Below are positions 34,876-43,415 of a DNA stretch of 55,579 bases, piece by piece. Source of the stretch: Paraburkholderia franconis (GTDB lineage: Bacteria > Pseudomonadota > Gammaproteobacteria > Burkholderiales > Burkholderiaceae). Below the pieces are notes generated by a model, which saw only the letters and a program-made list of their open reading frames with translations, had not been told where the DNA came from and ran no database searches. Position numbers and translations under genes: made by a program. The stretch covers positions 300-55,878 of the forward strand of contig NZ_WHNP01000051.1 of the NCBI RefSeq assembly GCF_009362735.1, in the 5' to 3' direction. Within the stretch, counting starts at the first letter, position 1; every line of letters starts with the position of its first letter.

Positions 34876-35112
34876 ATGACCACGATGAACATTTCCCTGC
34901 CGGATTCGCTGAAGGACTACGTCGACGAGCAGGTCGGCGAGGGCGGCTACGGCACGAGCAGCGAGTACGTCCGCGAACTGATCCGAAAGGATCAGGATCG
35001 CAAGCGTCTGCGCGCGATGATCTTGCAAGGCGCGACGTCAGGCCTCGCAGCACCTGTCGACGCCGACTACTTCGAATCGTTGCGCGCTCGCGTGCGTACC
35101 TCTCGCAAATGA
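34876..35112 (+). CDS. parD: ParD-family antitoxin (ribbon-helix-helix)
   Basis: A 78-residue protein. The N-terminal ribbon-helix-helix (MNISLPDSLKDYVDEQVGEG, then GTSSEYVRELIRKDQDRKRL) is the ParD/CopG DNA-binding fold; the C-terminal half (about 45-78) is the flexible part that wraps the toxin. It overlaps the toxin gene in ATGA, and a perfect palindrome lies upstream. ATG 34876 or ATG 34885 could be used. The module is of a size and form common on plasmids and genomic islands. Confidence 0.9.
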   Translation: MTTMNISLPDSLKDYVDEQVGEGGYGTSSEYVRELIRKDQDRKRLRAMILQGATSGLAAPVDADYFESLRARVRTSRK

Positions 35113-35447
35113 CGGCTAAGCCCGTCATCCCGACGCGGCTGGCCAGGCAGGACGTAGAGGACGAGGTGACGCATTACCTCGTGGACGAAGGCTCGGAGCA
35201 GGCAGCGCTCGGATTCATTGCGGAGATCGAGAAGGCATACGAGCGTCTTTCCAGGCACCCCAACTTCGGGTCTCCGCGTTACGCGTACGAGCTGGACATC
35301 CCGGGCCTGCGTTCGTGGCCGCTTGATCGCTATCCGCACTTGATCTTCTACATTGAGCGCAACGCTCATGTCGAAGTCTGGCGCGTGCTGAACGGCAAGC
35401 GTGATATTCCGGCGTGGCTGGAAAGCAACGACGGAGAGATTCATTGA
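35109..35447 (+). CDS. parE: ParE/RelE-superfamily toxin
   Basis: A 112-residue toxin: LARQDVEDEVTHYLVDEGSE forms the helical hairpin and LRSWPLDRYPHLIFYIERNA, then VEVWRVLNGKRDIPAWL form the C-terminal sheet typical of ParE, which poisons DNA gyrase. The start ATG 35109 overlaps the antitoxin stop. The length is normal and no disrupting change is visible, so the pair should be functional. RelE-type mRNA cleavage is an alternative but the ParD partner favours ParE. Confidence 0.9.
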   Translation: MTAKPVIPTRLARQDVEDEVTHYLVDEGSEQAALGFIAEIEKAYERLSRHPNFGSPRYAYELDIPGLRSWPLDRYPHLIFYIERNAHVEVWRVLNGKRDIPAWLESNDGEIH

Positions 35448-35883
35448 CACCGTCCGCACGTCACCAGGCCCGCGAGCAGCCTTCACGGGCATAGCGGGCT
35501 TTTTCATTCGAATCACAGCATGACGACGCGATAAAAATTCGACGCGGCGGACCATCTGATCGACGACGAGGCCATCCGGGCATTACCTCGATCAGACCTT
35601 CGAAACAGGCGACGGCAGCATCACACGTCGGCTTGCGCAGATGCGACACAGCCGCCCGTGCAGGTCGGACAGCGCGTGCATGTGTCGGGCGACTCGCTGA
35701 CGGCGTCGTGATCGGGTCATCGAGCATGCCCCGGTATGAAATCGCCCGCGATATGGTGGACGGTTACTCACGGTTACAGACGCGACGTGACCGATGCATC
35801 ATACAAACGATTGCATACCTAACATTCCCATCACGCGCTATCGGATGGCATTCATCCGCAGACGCCCGGAAGGGAGCAACAAC
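35448..35883. other. 436 bases without a recognised gene
   Basis: No frame has domain, ribosome site or composition of a real gene. The last part (35780-35883) should hold the promoter of the small secreted protein; GGGAGC at 35871-35876 is its ribosome site. Confidence 0.4.
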
Positions 35884-36258
35884 ATGAAACGCCTCAGACT
35901 CATTTGCGCAGCTGGTCTCATCTCGGCCTGTTCTTCGACGGCAGCGTTGGCGCACGTCGATGTCGTCTATGTCGAGCAGCCGCCCGTCGTGTATGAAGCG
36001 CCGCCACCCGCCGTCTATGCGCCCGCGTCCGTTTACTACGAATACGGCGGCGAGGCCCGCCGCCCTGCCCTTTATCGATTCATTATTTCGAAACGGTACG
36101 CAATTTCGAGTGGCCGGTCTGGCTCTATCGAAAGCGCCGTCGGCACACCACGTTCGTTAATCGGGTTCTCAGCCAACCCGGCACGGCAGCCAAGTTCAAA
36201 TGCGCTGGACACGGGTTCGACGCCAAGGCACACATTACGGCTGTTCCAGGGGCTGTAA
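35884..36258 (+). pseudogene. Small secreted Pro/Tyr-rich protein, C-terminus replaced
   Basis: ATG 35884 opens a signal peptide (MKRLRLICAAGLISACSSTA, cleavage after ALA) and a repeat-like stretch VVYEAPPPAVYAPASVYYEY. Complete proteins of this kind in Burkholderia-type bacteria go on with Gly/Tyr/His-rich sequence. Here the sense is lost after GGEARRPA (about 36065), and the open frame continues as the antisense of the epimerase gene to 36258. The overlap of 187 bases with a convergent gene is unusual, so the true 3' end was probably deleted. Confidence 0.55.
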
Positions 36259-37100
36259 CTGCGCCCGCGATTGCTGATCCAGAGCAGGAGCGAAGGAAGC
36301 GCCGAAGCGTCCCACGTGAGCCGGTACGTGACCTGCAATTCGTCGTCGGTGAGCGTGACGACTCCATCGACGCCACACAGCTGGATGATCTCTTCCGTGT
36401 CGTGCTCGAACGGGAACCGGTCGAACGCGGTCGTTCCGCCGTCGCGCACGGGAACGCTGTCGAGCCGGTCGAACATCGCGCCGGGAACGGCACGCGATAC
36501 ACCTGGCTCAGGCCCAGCCGGATGAACCATGCCGAACTGGAAAACGCCCGGATGGATCTGAAACGCGCCGGCCACCTTGGGCAACGCCAGATTCGGATGC
36601 AGGCCGATCGGGCGGCGCGTTTTCCTGCGCGCTTCCACCTTTACCGAGAAATCGATCGCAGGCCCGTGCGGGTCGGCGCGAATCACGCGAACGACACGCG
36701 CAATGGATGAACTGACAGGATAGTCGAGAGCGATGTGAATTTCGTGAGCAGTCTGACTGACGAGCGTCCATTCGCCGACGCACACATAACCATGCAACAG
36801 ATTGTCGCTCGTATCGAGCGGATGGTCGTCGTGCATCACGGCAGCGGCAACACTATCCCGCCAGTCTGCAACGACCGTCTCAGGCTCATACGGCACCCCA
36901 AACGGCACACAGGGAAACTCGCTTCTGAGCTGGCCAAGCAGTCCAGCCGGCGGCGCGGTTCCGTCGCTGATCCAGGGGGCTTCGTAAAAAGGCTGGTATC
37001 GACGGTCACCCTTTTTCAGCGTGACGCCACCGAGCATTCCGCCGCGCGCGTGGACCTCGAACGATCCAAACTGCCAATCGAGCTGCCAGACTTTATCCAT
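36072..37100 (-). CDS. Aldose 1-epimerase family protein
   Basis: A 342-residue galactose-mutarotase-fold protein. Family features: GLLGQLRSEFPCVPFG near residue 55, DNLLHGYVCVGEWTLV with the general-acid His at about 105, IGLHPNLALP with a second His, and a C-terminal GVEPVSSAFELGC containing the catalytic Glu. Such enzymes interconvert alpha and beta sugar anomers. The start ATG 37100 has no strong ribosome site, but the encoded N-terminus (MDKVWQLDWQFGSFEV) fits. It is 70 bases downstream of zwf and is the last gene of the sugar operon, where it could speed presentation of the correct anomer to kinase or dehydrogenase. Confidence 0.82.
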   Translation of the reverse strand: MDKVWQLDWQFGSFEVHARGGMLGGVTLKKGDRRYQPFYEAPWISDGTAPPAGLLGQLRSEFPCVPFGVPYEPETVVADWRDSVAAAVMHDDHPLDTSDNLLHGYVCVGEWTLVSQTAHEIHIALDYPVSSSIARVVRVIRADPHGPAIDFSVKVEARRKTRRPIGLHPNLALPKVAGAFQIHPGVFQFGMVHPAGPEPGVSRAVPGAMFDRLDSVPVRDGGTTAFDRFPFEHDTEEIIQLCGVDGVVTLTDDELQVTYRLTWDASALPSLLLWISNRGRSYSPWNSRNVCLGVEPVSSAFELGCRAGLAENPINERGVPTALSIEPDRPLEIAYRFEIMNR

Positions 37101-37170
37101 GATCGTTTCTGTCGGACGGTTTGCGGTATCGCGCTGCGCGTGGTGAATCGGCGGTACGGATGTTTTCAAT

Positions 37171-38652
37171 TCAGTTCTCTTCTTCCTGCCAGCATGCATT
37201 GTTGCGCGCGAGCAAGGCGCTTGCTGCGGCGGGTCCCCAGGTGCCTGACGTGTACGGCTTGGGCTCACCGTCCCGCGTAGTCCAGTCGTCGATGATGGGC
37301 GCGACCCATCGCCATGCAGCCTCCTGCTCGTCGCGCCGCACGAAGAGCGCGAGACGTCCGGCAATCACGTCGAGCAGCAGCCGCTGGTACGCTTCCATTC
37401 GTCCCTGCGTGAAGAACTGGTCGAACGCGAGATCGAGGTGCACGCCTTGCAGCGTCATCCCGATGCCGGGTTGCTTGGCGAGCGCGCTCAGGCGGATCGA
37501 TTCGTTCGGCTGCAAACGGATCGTCAGCCGGTTCGAACCGGGACGCAGCGCCTTTGCGCCCAACGCGGAATGCGGCACGGGCTTGAAGTTGATGACGATT
37601 TCGGCAAGGCGCCCAGCGAGCCGCTTGCCCGTGCGCAGAAAGAAAGGCACGCCTGCCCAGCGCCAGTTCTCGACTTCCACTTTCAACGCGACAAACGTCT
37701 CCGTGGTGCTGCCGGCGCTCACGCCGGGTTCGGCTTGATAGGCGGAGACAAACGTGTCCCTGATCGCGCCGGAATGATATTGGCCTCGCACCACGTTCTG
37801 GCGGATCCCGTCATCAGCGAGCGGCTTGAGCGCGCGCAGCACACGCAGTTTCTCGTCGCGAACGGCGTCGGCATCCATCGACTGCGGCGGCTCCATCGCG
37901 ATGATCGAGAGCAGTTGGAGGAGATGGTTCTGCACCATGTCGCGCAACGCGCCCGTCTGATCGTAGAAGTTGCCCCGCCCTTCGACGCCCAGTTCCTCGG
38001 CCACCGTAATCTGGATGTTTTCCACCCATTCGCGGCGCCAGAGCGGTTCGAACAGGGAGTTGCCGAAGCGCAGCGCGAGCAGGTTCTGCACGGCTTCCTT
38101 GCCGAGGTAATGATCGATCCGGTAGATCTGATCTTCGGCGAAGATTTCGCCGACTGCATCGTTGATCGCGTTGGACGATTCGAGGTCGTGTCCAAGCGGC
38201 TTTTCCAGCACCACCCGCGAGTTCTCGACGAGCGCGACCGACGCCAGCGCACGGCAGATCGGGACGAATAGCGATGGTCCCGTCGCCAGATAGAAAATAG
38301 GCCGGCCGTGCATCGTACCGAGCGTTTCGCGTAGCGCCACGAACGCTTCCGGCTGGCTTGCGTCGAGCCAGACGTAAGCGAGGCGTTCGCGGAAGCTGCG
38401 CCATGTCGCATCGTCGAGCAGTGGCTCGGGCAAGTGCGGTCGGACGTGTTCGTCGCACCAGCGCAGATACGCGTGACCGTCGAGCCGCAATTGCGCAACG
38501 CCAACGATTCGCCCTTCAGCCGCGAGCATCCCTTCACGATGCGCCGCATAGAGAGCAGGCAGGATCTTGCGCATCGCCAGATCGCCCGTTCCGCCGAACA
38601 GAACGAACGTGAACGCGGGCAGTTTCGTATCATCGATGGAAGTCTTCGGCAT
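37171..38652 (-). CDS. zwf: Glucose-6-phosphate 1-dehydrogenase
   Basis: A 493-residue enzyme that oxidises glucose-6-phosphate to 6-phosphogluconolactone with NADP or NAD, the first step of the Entner-Doudoroff and pentose-phosphate routes. The cofactor loop is FGGTGDLAMRKILPAL and the active-site signature RIDHYLGKE is intact; EKPLGHD also marks the family. Start ATG 38652 has AAGGAAC upstream. It follows the fructokinase gene by nine bases, showing co-transcription in the fructose-type operon. This may be a second, pathway-specific zwf next to a housekeeping copy elsewhere; that cannot be seen in this window. Confidence 0.95.
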   Translation of the reverse strand: MPKTSIDDTKLPAFTFVLFGGTGDLAMRKILPALYAAHREGMLAAEGRIVGVAQLRLDGHAYLRWCDEHVRPHLPEPLLDDATWRSFRERLAYVWLDASQPEAFVALRETLGTMHGRPIFYLATGPSLFVPICRALASVALVENSRVVLEKPLGHDLESSNAINDAVGEIFAEDQIYRIDHYLGKEAVQNLLALRFGNSLFEPLWRREWVENIQITVAEELGVEGRGNFYDQTGALRDMVQNHLLQLLSIIAMEPPQSMDADAVRDEKLRVLRALKPLADDGIRQNVVRGQYHSGAIRDTFVSAYQAEPGVSAGSTTETFVALKVEVENWRWAGVPFFLRTGKRLAGRLAEIVINFKPVPHSALGAKALRPGSNRLTIRLQPNESIRLSALAKQPGIGMTLQGVHLDLAFDQFFTQGRMEAYQRLLLDVIAGRLALFVRRDEQEAAWRWVAPIIDDWTTRDGEPKPYTSGTWGPAAASALLARNNACWQEEEN

Positions 38653-38661
38653 GGCGTTCCT

Positions 38662-39600
38662 TCAGTCGTGAAGATCCGTACAGAGGCTGGCTGATTCGAG
38701 CATCGCCGTTACTTCGGCGGACGTGGGCGGATAGGCGCCCTGCCGTTCACACGCCACGGCGGCACAGGCAGCCGCAAACCGCAGATGCGACGTGGGCGAA
38801 GCATCAGGCCGCATCAGCAGACTTGCCATCCAGCCGCCCACGCAGGCGTCGCCACAGCCGACCGTGTCGACCATCTGCGCGGCAAACGCAGGCTGAAAGA
38901 GCGTCTCGCGCGCGGTGAAGAGATGCATCCCAGAGGCACCCCGTGTGACGAGGATCGCGGCCGTGGGCGCCCATCTCCTGAGTTGCGCGAGCGCCGAGGT
39001 TTCGTCGAGTTCGGGAAAGAGACCTCGCAGGTCTTCGTCCGACACCTTGATGTACGTCGCAAGCTCCGCCATGCGCCGCAAGGTGGTTCGATATTCAGGT
39101 CCCGCCATGAGGTCGCGGTAGTTCGGATCGAACGAGATCCGCTTGCCGGCGGCATGGGCCGCGCCCGCCACATCGAGCAGACGCGACGCAAGCGGCTCGC
39201 GCGCGAGGCTCAACGAGCCGAAGTGCACGATCTGCGCGGCGTCCAGCCAGCCGGACGGCAGCGCATCGGGATCGAACGCGAGATCGGCACTGTTGTCGCC
39301 GATAAAAAAGTACTGCGGCGGATGTTTCGATACGACCATTGCAAGAAGCGGCGCACGCTCGACACGCCGCGTGAAACGCATGTCGAGACCGGCTTGCGCG
39401 GTAAGCCGCATCAATTCCTCGCCGAAATGATCGCCTCTCACGGTGCCCGCAAAAGCGGTGCGCACGGCGAGGCGCGAGCCGACGCGTGCGACGTTCCAGC
39501 ATGAACCGCCTGCCGCGCTGCGCCAGTTATGATCCGCTTCACGGATGAAGTCGGTCAGCGCCTCGCCGAACACGACCAACTGAGGAAGTGGGTTCGTCAT
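38662..39600 (-). CDS. PfkB-family fructokinase
   Basis: A 312-residue ribokinase-fold sugar kinase. The N-terminal part has FGEALTDFIRE and the GG-containing sugar-binding stretch SAAGGSCWNVARVGSRL; the C-terminal PfkB signature DTVGCGDACVGGWMAS contains the catalytic Asp, with Cys replacing the more usual Ala in the GAGD turn. ATG 39600 is preferred; an in-frame GTG at 39609 would add three residues. With pgi and zwf it should phosphorylate fructose to fructose-6-phosphate. The FrcK protein of the Sinorhizobium frc operon is a good parallel. Other PfkB sugars cannot be ruled out. Confidence 0.85.
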   Translation of the reverse strand: MTNPLPQLVVFGEALTDFIREADHNWRSAAGGSCWNVARVGSRLAVRTAFAGTVRGDHFGEELMRLTAQAGLDMRFTRRVERAPLLAMVVSKHPPQYFFIGDNSADLAFDPDALPSGWLDAAQIVHFGSLSLAREPLASRLLDVAGAAHAAGKRISFDPNYRDLMAGPEYRTTLRRMAELATYIKVSDEDLRGLFPELDETSALAQLRRWAPTAAILVTRGASGMHLFTARETLFQPAFAAQMVDTVGCGDACVGGWMASLLMRPDASPTSHLRFAAACAAVACERQGAYPPTSAEVTAMLESASLCTDLHD

Positions 39601-39609
39601 GGGATGCAC

Positions 39610-41220
39610 TCAGAGTGACGGTTCGATCTGTTGCCTGCGCCGCGCCTTGAACCGGCTGATCAGGTTGTTGGTAGAACTGTCGTGCGTCAGGGGTGCTTCT
39701 GCTGCGCCTATTTCCTGCTCGATCTGCACGGCCAGCCGCTTGCCGAGTTCGACACCCCATTGATCGAACGAGTTGATATTCCAGACCGCGCCTTGCACGA
39801 AGACCTTGTGCTCGTAGAGCGCGATCAGCGCGCCAAGCGAAGCAGGGGCCAGCCTGTCGACGCAAATCGTGTTGGTCGGGCGGTTGCCGTCGAAGCTGCG
39901 ATGTGGTTCATCCGGCACGTGCGAGCCCTTCATCAGCGCTTCCGTTTGCGCGAAACAGTTCGCGAGCAGGATCTCGTGGTGAACATCGAGTGCGTGATGG
40001 GGCTGCATGCAGGCGATCACATCCGCCGGGATCACTGACGAACCCTGATGCAGCAACTGGAAGAACGCATGCTGGCCATTGGTGCCGGGTTCGCCCCAGA
40101 TGACGGGTCCCGTCGCATAGTCGACGCGCTCGCCCGTCAGCGCGATCGACTTGCCGTTGCTTTCCATATCGAGTTGCTGCAGGTACGCGGGCAGCCGATG
40201 CAGATAGCGGTCGTATGGCGCGATCAGATGACTGGTGAGACCGCAGAAGTTGATGTGCCAGATACCGATCAGCGCGAGCAGCACAGGCAGATTGCGCGTG
40301 AGGGGCGCCTGCAAGAAGTGCTGGTCCATCGCGTACGCGCCGGCGAGAAGCGACTCGAACGCGTCCATGCCGACCTGCAGCGCGATGGGCAAGCCGATCG
40401 CAGACCAGAGCGAATACCGGCCGCCCACCCAGTCCCAGAAGCCGAACATGTTGGCGGTGTCGATGCCGAACGCCGTCACGGCTTCGGCATTCGTCGAGAC
40501 GGCCACGAAATGCTGCGCCACGGCCGATTCCGGCGCGCCGCCGCTGATGAGCCAGGCGCGCGCCGTGCGCGCATTGATGAGGGTTTCCCGCGTGGTGAAT
40601 GTCTTCGACGAAATGACGAACAGCGTCGTTTCGAGATCTACGGTCTTCAGCACCTGTGTGATATCCGCGCCATCGACGTTCGATACGAAGTGCAGCGTCA
40701 ACTGTTCATGTGCATACGGTTTGAGCGCCTCGCAGACCATGCGGGGGCCGAGGTCCGATCCGCCGATGCCGATGTTGACGACATCGGTGATCGGGCGCCC
40801 CGTATAGCCGCGCCAGACGCCGGTCCGCACGGCATCGGTAAAGCGGCGCATCTGCGCAAGCACCGCCTGCACGTGCGGCACGACGTCCTCGCCATCCACG
40901 ACTATGGGTGCGCCGCTGCGCTCGCGCAGCGCGACGTGCAGTACGGGCCGCTTTTCGGTGATGTTGATGCGCTCCCCCGCGAACATCGCGCGACGCTTTT
41001 CCTCGACACCCGCCTCGCGTGCAAGCGCCACCAGCAGATCGAGCGTGACGGGCGTGATCAGGTTCTTCGAGTAGTCGGCGTAGATGCCCGCCGCTTCCAG
41101 CGAAAACTGCTCGAACCGTTGCGGGTCACGCGCGAACAGATCGGCGATCGACGTCTGCGCGAGGCATTTGTGATGTTCAGCGAGCGCCCGCCAGGCGGGC
41201 GACTGGGTGAGAGATGACAT
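39610..41220 (-). CDS. pgi: Glucose-6-phosphate isomerase
   Basis: A 536-residue isomerase interconverting fructose-6-phosphate and glucose-6-phosphate. The family signatures are present: GIGGSDLGPRM, SSKTFTTRET, DWVGGRYSLWSAIGLP, MESNGKSI and FDQWGVELGKRLA. ATG 41220 is chosen; the frame extends 19 codons upstream through the intergenic gap without a ribosome site. Its stop is ten bases before the fructokinase start. Length and active-site residues are complete. It links the fructokinase product to zwf in the same transcript. Confidence 0.95.
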   Translation of the reverse strand: MSSLTQSPAWRALAEHHKCLAQTSIADLFARDPQRFEQFSLEAAGIYADYSKNLITPVTLDLLVALAREAGVEEKRRAMFAGERINITEKRPVLHVALRERSGAPIVVDGEDVVPHVQAVLAQMRRFTDAVRTGVWRGYTGRPITDVVNIGIGGSDLGPRMVCEALKPYAHEQLTLHFVSNVDGADITQVLKTVDLETTLFVISSKTFTTRETLINARTARAWLISGGAPESAVAQHFVAVSTNAEAVTAFGIDTANMFGFWDWVGGRYSLWSAIGLPIALQVGMDAFESLLAGAYAMDQHFLQAPLTRNLPVLLALIGIWHINFCGLTSHLIAPYDRYLHRLPAYLQQLDMESNGKSIALTGERVDYATGPVIWGEPGTNGQHAFFQLLHQGSSVIPADVIACMQPHHALDVHHEILLANCFAQTEALMKGSHVPDEPHRSFDGNRPTNTICVDRLAPASLGALIALYEHKVFVQGAVWNINSFDQWGVELGKRLAVQIEQEIGAAEAPLTHDSSTNNLISRFKARRRQQIEPSL

Positions 41221-41281
41221 GGGTGTTGTTCGCTTGATCGGGGCGTGAAGAACCTGGTTCGACTTGAAGCAGCGCACGTGC

Positions 41282-42226
41282 TCAGTGCGCCGAAGACCAG
41301 CCCTTGTAGCTGTTCACGTTGTCGCGCGTAACCAGCGTCGGGGGCATCTGGATCATCGGGTTGGCGGGCTTCTGGCCGTTCATGATTCCGTAGCCGACAC
41401 CCACTGCGGTTTGCGCCATCGCCCACGGGTCCTGGCTTGCGGACGCCTGCACGAGCGTGTCGCTCTTGAGCGCGCTTTCGATATCGGGCGCGCCATCGAC
41501 CGACGTGATCACGATGCTGCCGCGATGCAGCTGCTTCGCCGCAAGGTCGCTGCCGACCGCCTGCGGATCGTTGATCGTGAACACCGCGTCTACCTTCGGA
41601 AAGCGCGTGAGATAACCTTGCATCGCGTTCATGCCGCCCTCGCGCGATCCCTTCGCATCCTGGTCATCCGACAGCACCTTGATGCCGGGCGCCTTCGCAA
41701 GCGCGGATTTGCAGCCGTTCACGCGATCCACGACGGAAGACACGGGTGGCCCGTTTTCGATCACGACATTGCCCTTCCCGTTGAGCTTTTTCGCAATGAA
41801 CGCGCACGACAGTTCGCCCGCCTGGACATTGTTCGTTTGCACGGTGGCGTCGGCACCCGCGGCGGCAACGTCCACGGCGATCACGACGATGCCCGCCGCG
41901 CGGGCTTTTTTGACAGCCGGTTCGATGGCCTTCGGATCCACGGCGTTCAGCAGAATCATGTCGACATGAGCGGAAATGAAGTTGTCGATCTGCGTGAACT
42001 GCTTGTTCAGGTCATAGTCTGCCGACACCGTGGTGATCTTCGCGTTGGCGTTGATCTGCTTCGCCTTTTTTTCGGCGCCTTGAGCAATGGTCACGAAGTA
42101 AGGATTGCCGAGCGATCCGACACTGATGCCGATCGATTTGAGCGGTTTGTCCGCTGCGTGTGCAGCCGGCAGGGCGAGGCTGAGCGCGAGGACGATGGTG
42201 GACAGGGCGGTTTTCTGCTTGAACAT
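41282..42226 (-). CDS. Sugar ABC transporter substrate-binding protein (FrcB/RbsB-like)
   Basis: A 314-residue periplasmic binding protein: signal peptide (KTALSTIVLALSLALPAAHA), then a type I PBP fold with IGISVGSLGNPYFVTIAQGA, AVDPKAIEPAVKKARAAGI and GYLTRFPKVDAVFTINDPQA. These are patterns of the ribose/fructose/galactose-binding group. AGGAAAC precedes ATG 42226. It is downstream of the permease by 111 bases, a gap that could hold a stabilising structure or secondary promoter for higher expression of the binding protein. Neighbouring fructokinase, pgi and zwf favour fructose as ligand. Confidence 0.9.
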   Translation of the reverse strand: MFKQKTALSTIVLALSLALPAAHAADKPLKSIGISVGSLGNPYFVTIAQGAEKKAKQINANAKITTVSADYDLNKQFTQIDNFISAHVDMILLNAVDPKAIEPAVKKARAAGIVVIAVDVAAAGADATVQTNNVQAGELSCAFIAKKLNGKGNVVIENGPPVSSVVDRVNGCKSALAKAPGIKVLSDDQDAKGSREGGMNAMQGYLTRFPKVDAVFTINDPQAVGSDLAAKQLHRGSIVITSVDGAPDIESALKSDTLVQASASQDPWAMAQTAVGVGYGIMNGQKPANPMIQMPPTLVTRDNVNSYKGWSSAH

Positions 42227-42337
42227 GTCGATGTTTCCTGGATGGTCCGTGAGAAGGATCGGGTGCAAGAGGACCGTCTCGCATCCGTCCGCTTTCGGCG
42301 GCAGCGGCAGTGCGCTCAGGTTGTAGCGTGTCGGCAA

Positions 42338-43375
42338 TCAGGTGCGGGCTGAACCGCGCTGGCGGTAGCGATCGAGTGCCACGGCGCCGATGATGACGAG
42401 ACCCTTGATGATGTATTGCCAGATATCGGAGACGCCGAGCAACACGAGGCCGTTCGACAGCACCGCGATGATCAGCGCGCCAATCAGCGTGCCGATGATC
42501 GATCCCACGCCGCCAACGAAGCTGGTGCCGCCCAGAATGACAGCGGCGATTGCGTCGAGCTCATAGGACTGACCGAGTTGCAGGCCATTGGCGGCATACA
42601 GGCGCGCCGCCGACATCACCGCGCCGAGCCCCGCGAGCAGGCCGGACATCGCATAGACAAACATCTGGACGCCCCACACCTTGATGCCCGAAAGGCGGGC
42701 GGCTTCGGGATTGCCGCCGACCGAGTAGATCCGCAGGCCGAGCACGGTGCGGCGCAGAATGAACCACGAAGCGGCCACCACGACGCCGGCGATGATCACG
42801 AGCCAGGGCACACCCAGCACGGTACCATTGCCGACGAACGCGAAGGGCAACTGCGAATTGAAGATGGTCGTGTCATGACCCATCAGGCGCGCGATGCCTC
42901 GCACAGCCGTCAGCGCCCCTAGCGTGACGATGAAGGGCGGCAGTCGCAGAAGGGCGATCAGCGCGCCGTTGACGATACCGAACGCGAGGCCCACCAGCAG
43001 CGCGGCGGGCACGCCCAGGCCGCCCCAGCCGGGAACGGTCGAGACGAGCATGGCGGCGACGGCCGCGGCCGCGAGCACGGAACCGACGGACAGATCGATG
43101 CCACCCGTCAGGATGACAAAGGTCATTCCGGCCGCCAGCACGATATTGATCGACGCCTGCTGGGTCACGATGGACAGATTCTGCAGCGTGCAGAATCCGT
43201 CGGTCAAAATGCCGAAGCCGACGCACAGCAGCAGCAGAACGGGCAGCATGCCCGCTGTGCGCAGCATGGTTCTCATGCGCTCGCGATGGCCGGATGGCGA
43301 TTTCGGACGCAACCCGCCCTGCGCGGGATGGCCACTCGAAGTCGCGGCCACAGGTTGATTGATGATATTGCGCAT
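42338..43375 (-). CDS. Sugar ABC transporter permease (FrcC/RbsC-like)
   Basis: A 345-residue membrane protein of the BPD_transp_2 family with about eight to ten helices. Family marks are LAAGMTFVILTGGIDLSVGS, the EAA-like loop YSVGGNPEAARLSGIKV, and GGTSFVGGVGSIIGTLIGAL. The N-terminal 35 residues are hydrophilic and variable. AGGAG lies before ATG 43375, 40 bases after the ATPase stop. It forms the homodimeric pore of the importer. Confidence 0.92.
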   Translation of the reverse strand: MRNIINQPVAATSSGHPAQGGLRPKSPSGHRERMRTMLRTAGMLPVLLLLCVGFGILTDGFCTLQNLSIVTQQASINIVLAAGMTFVILTGGIDLSVGSVLAAAAVAAMLVSTVPGWGGLGVPAALLVGLAFGIVNGALIALLRLPPFIVTLGALTAVRGIARLMGHDTTIFNSQLPFAFVGNGTVLGVPWLVIIAGVVVAASWFILRRTVLGLRIYSVGGNPEAARLSGIKVWGVQMFVYAMSGLLAGLGAVMSAARLYAANGLQLGQSYELDAIAAVILGGTSFVGGVGSIIGTLIGALIIAVLSNGLVLLGVSDIWQYIIKGLVIIGAVALDRYRQRGSART

Positions 43376-43415
43376 GTCGCACTCCTAAATATTGTGTAAC
43401 AAATATTGCAAAAGA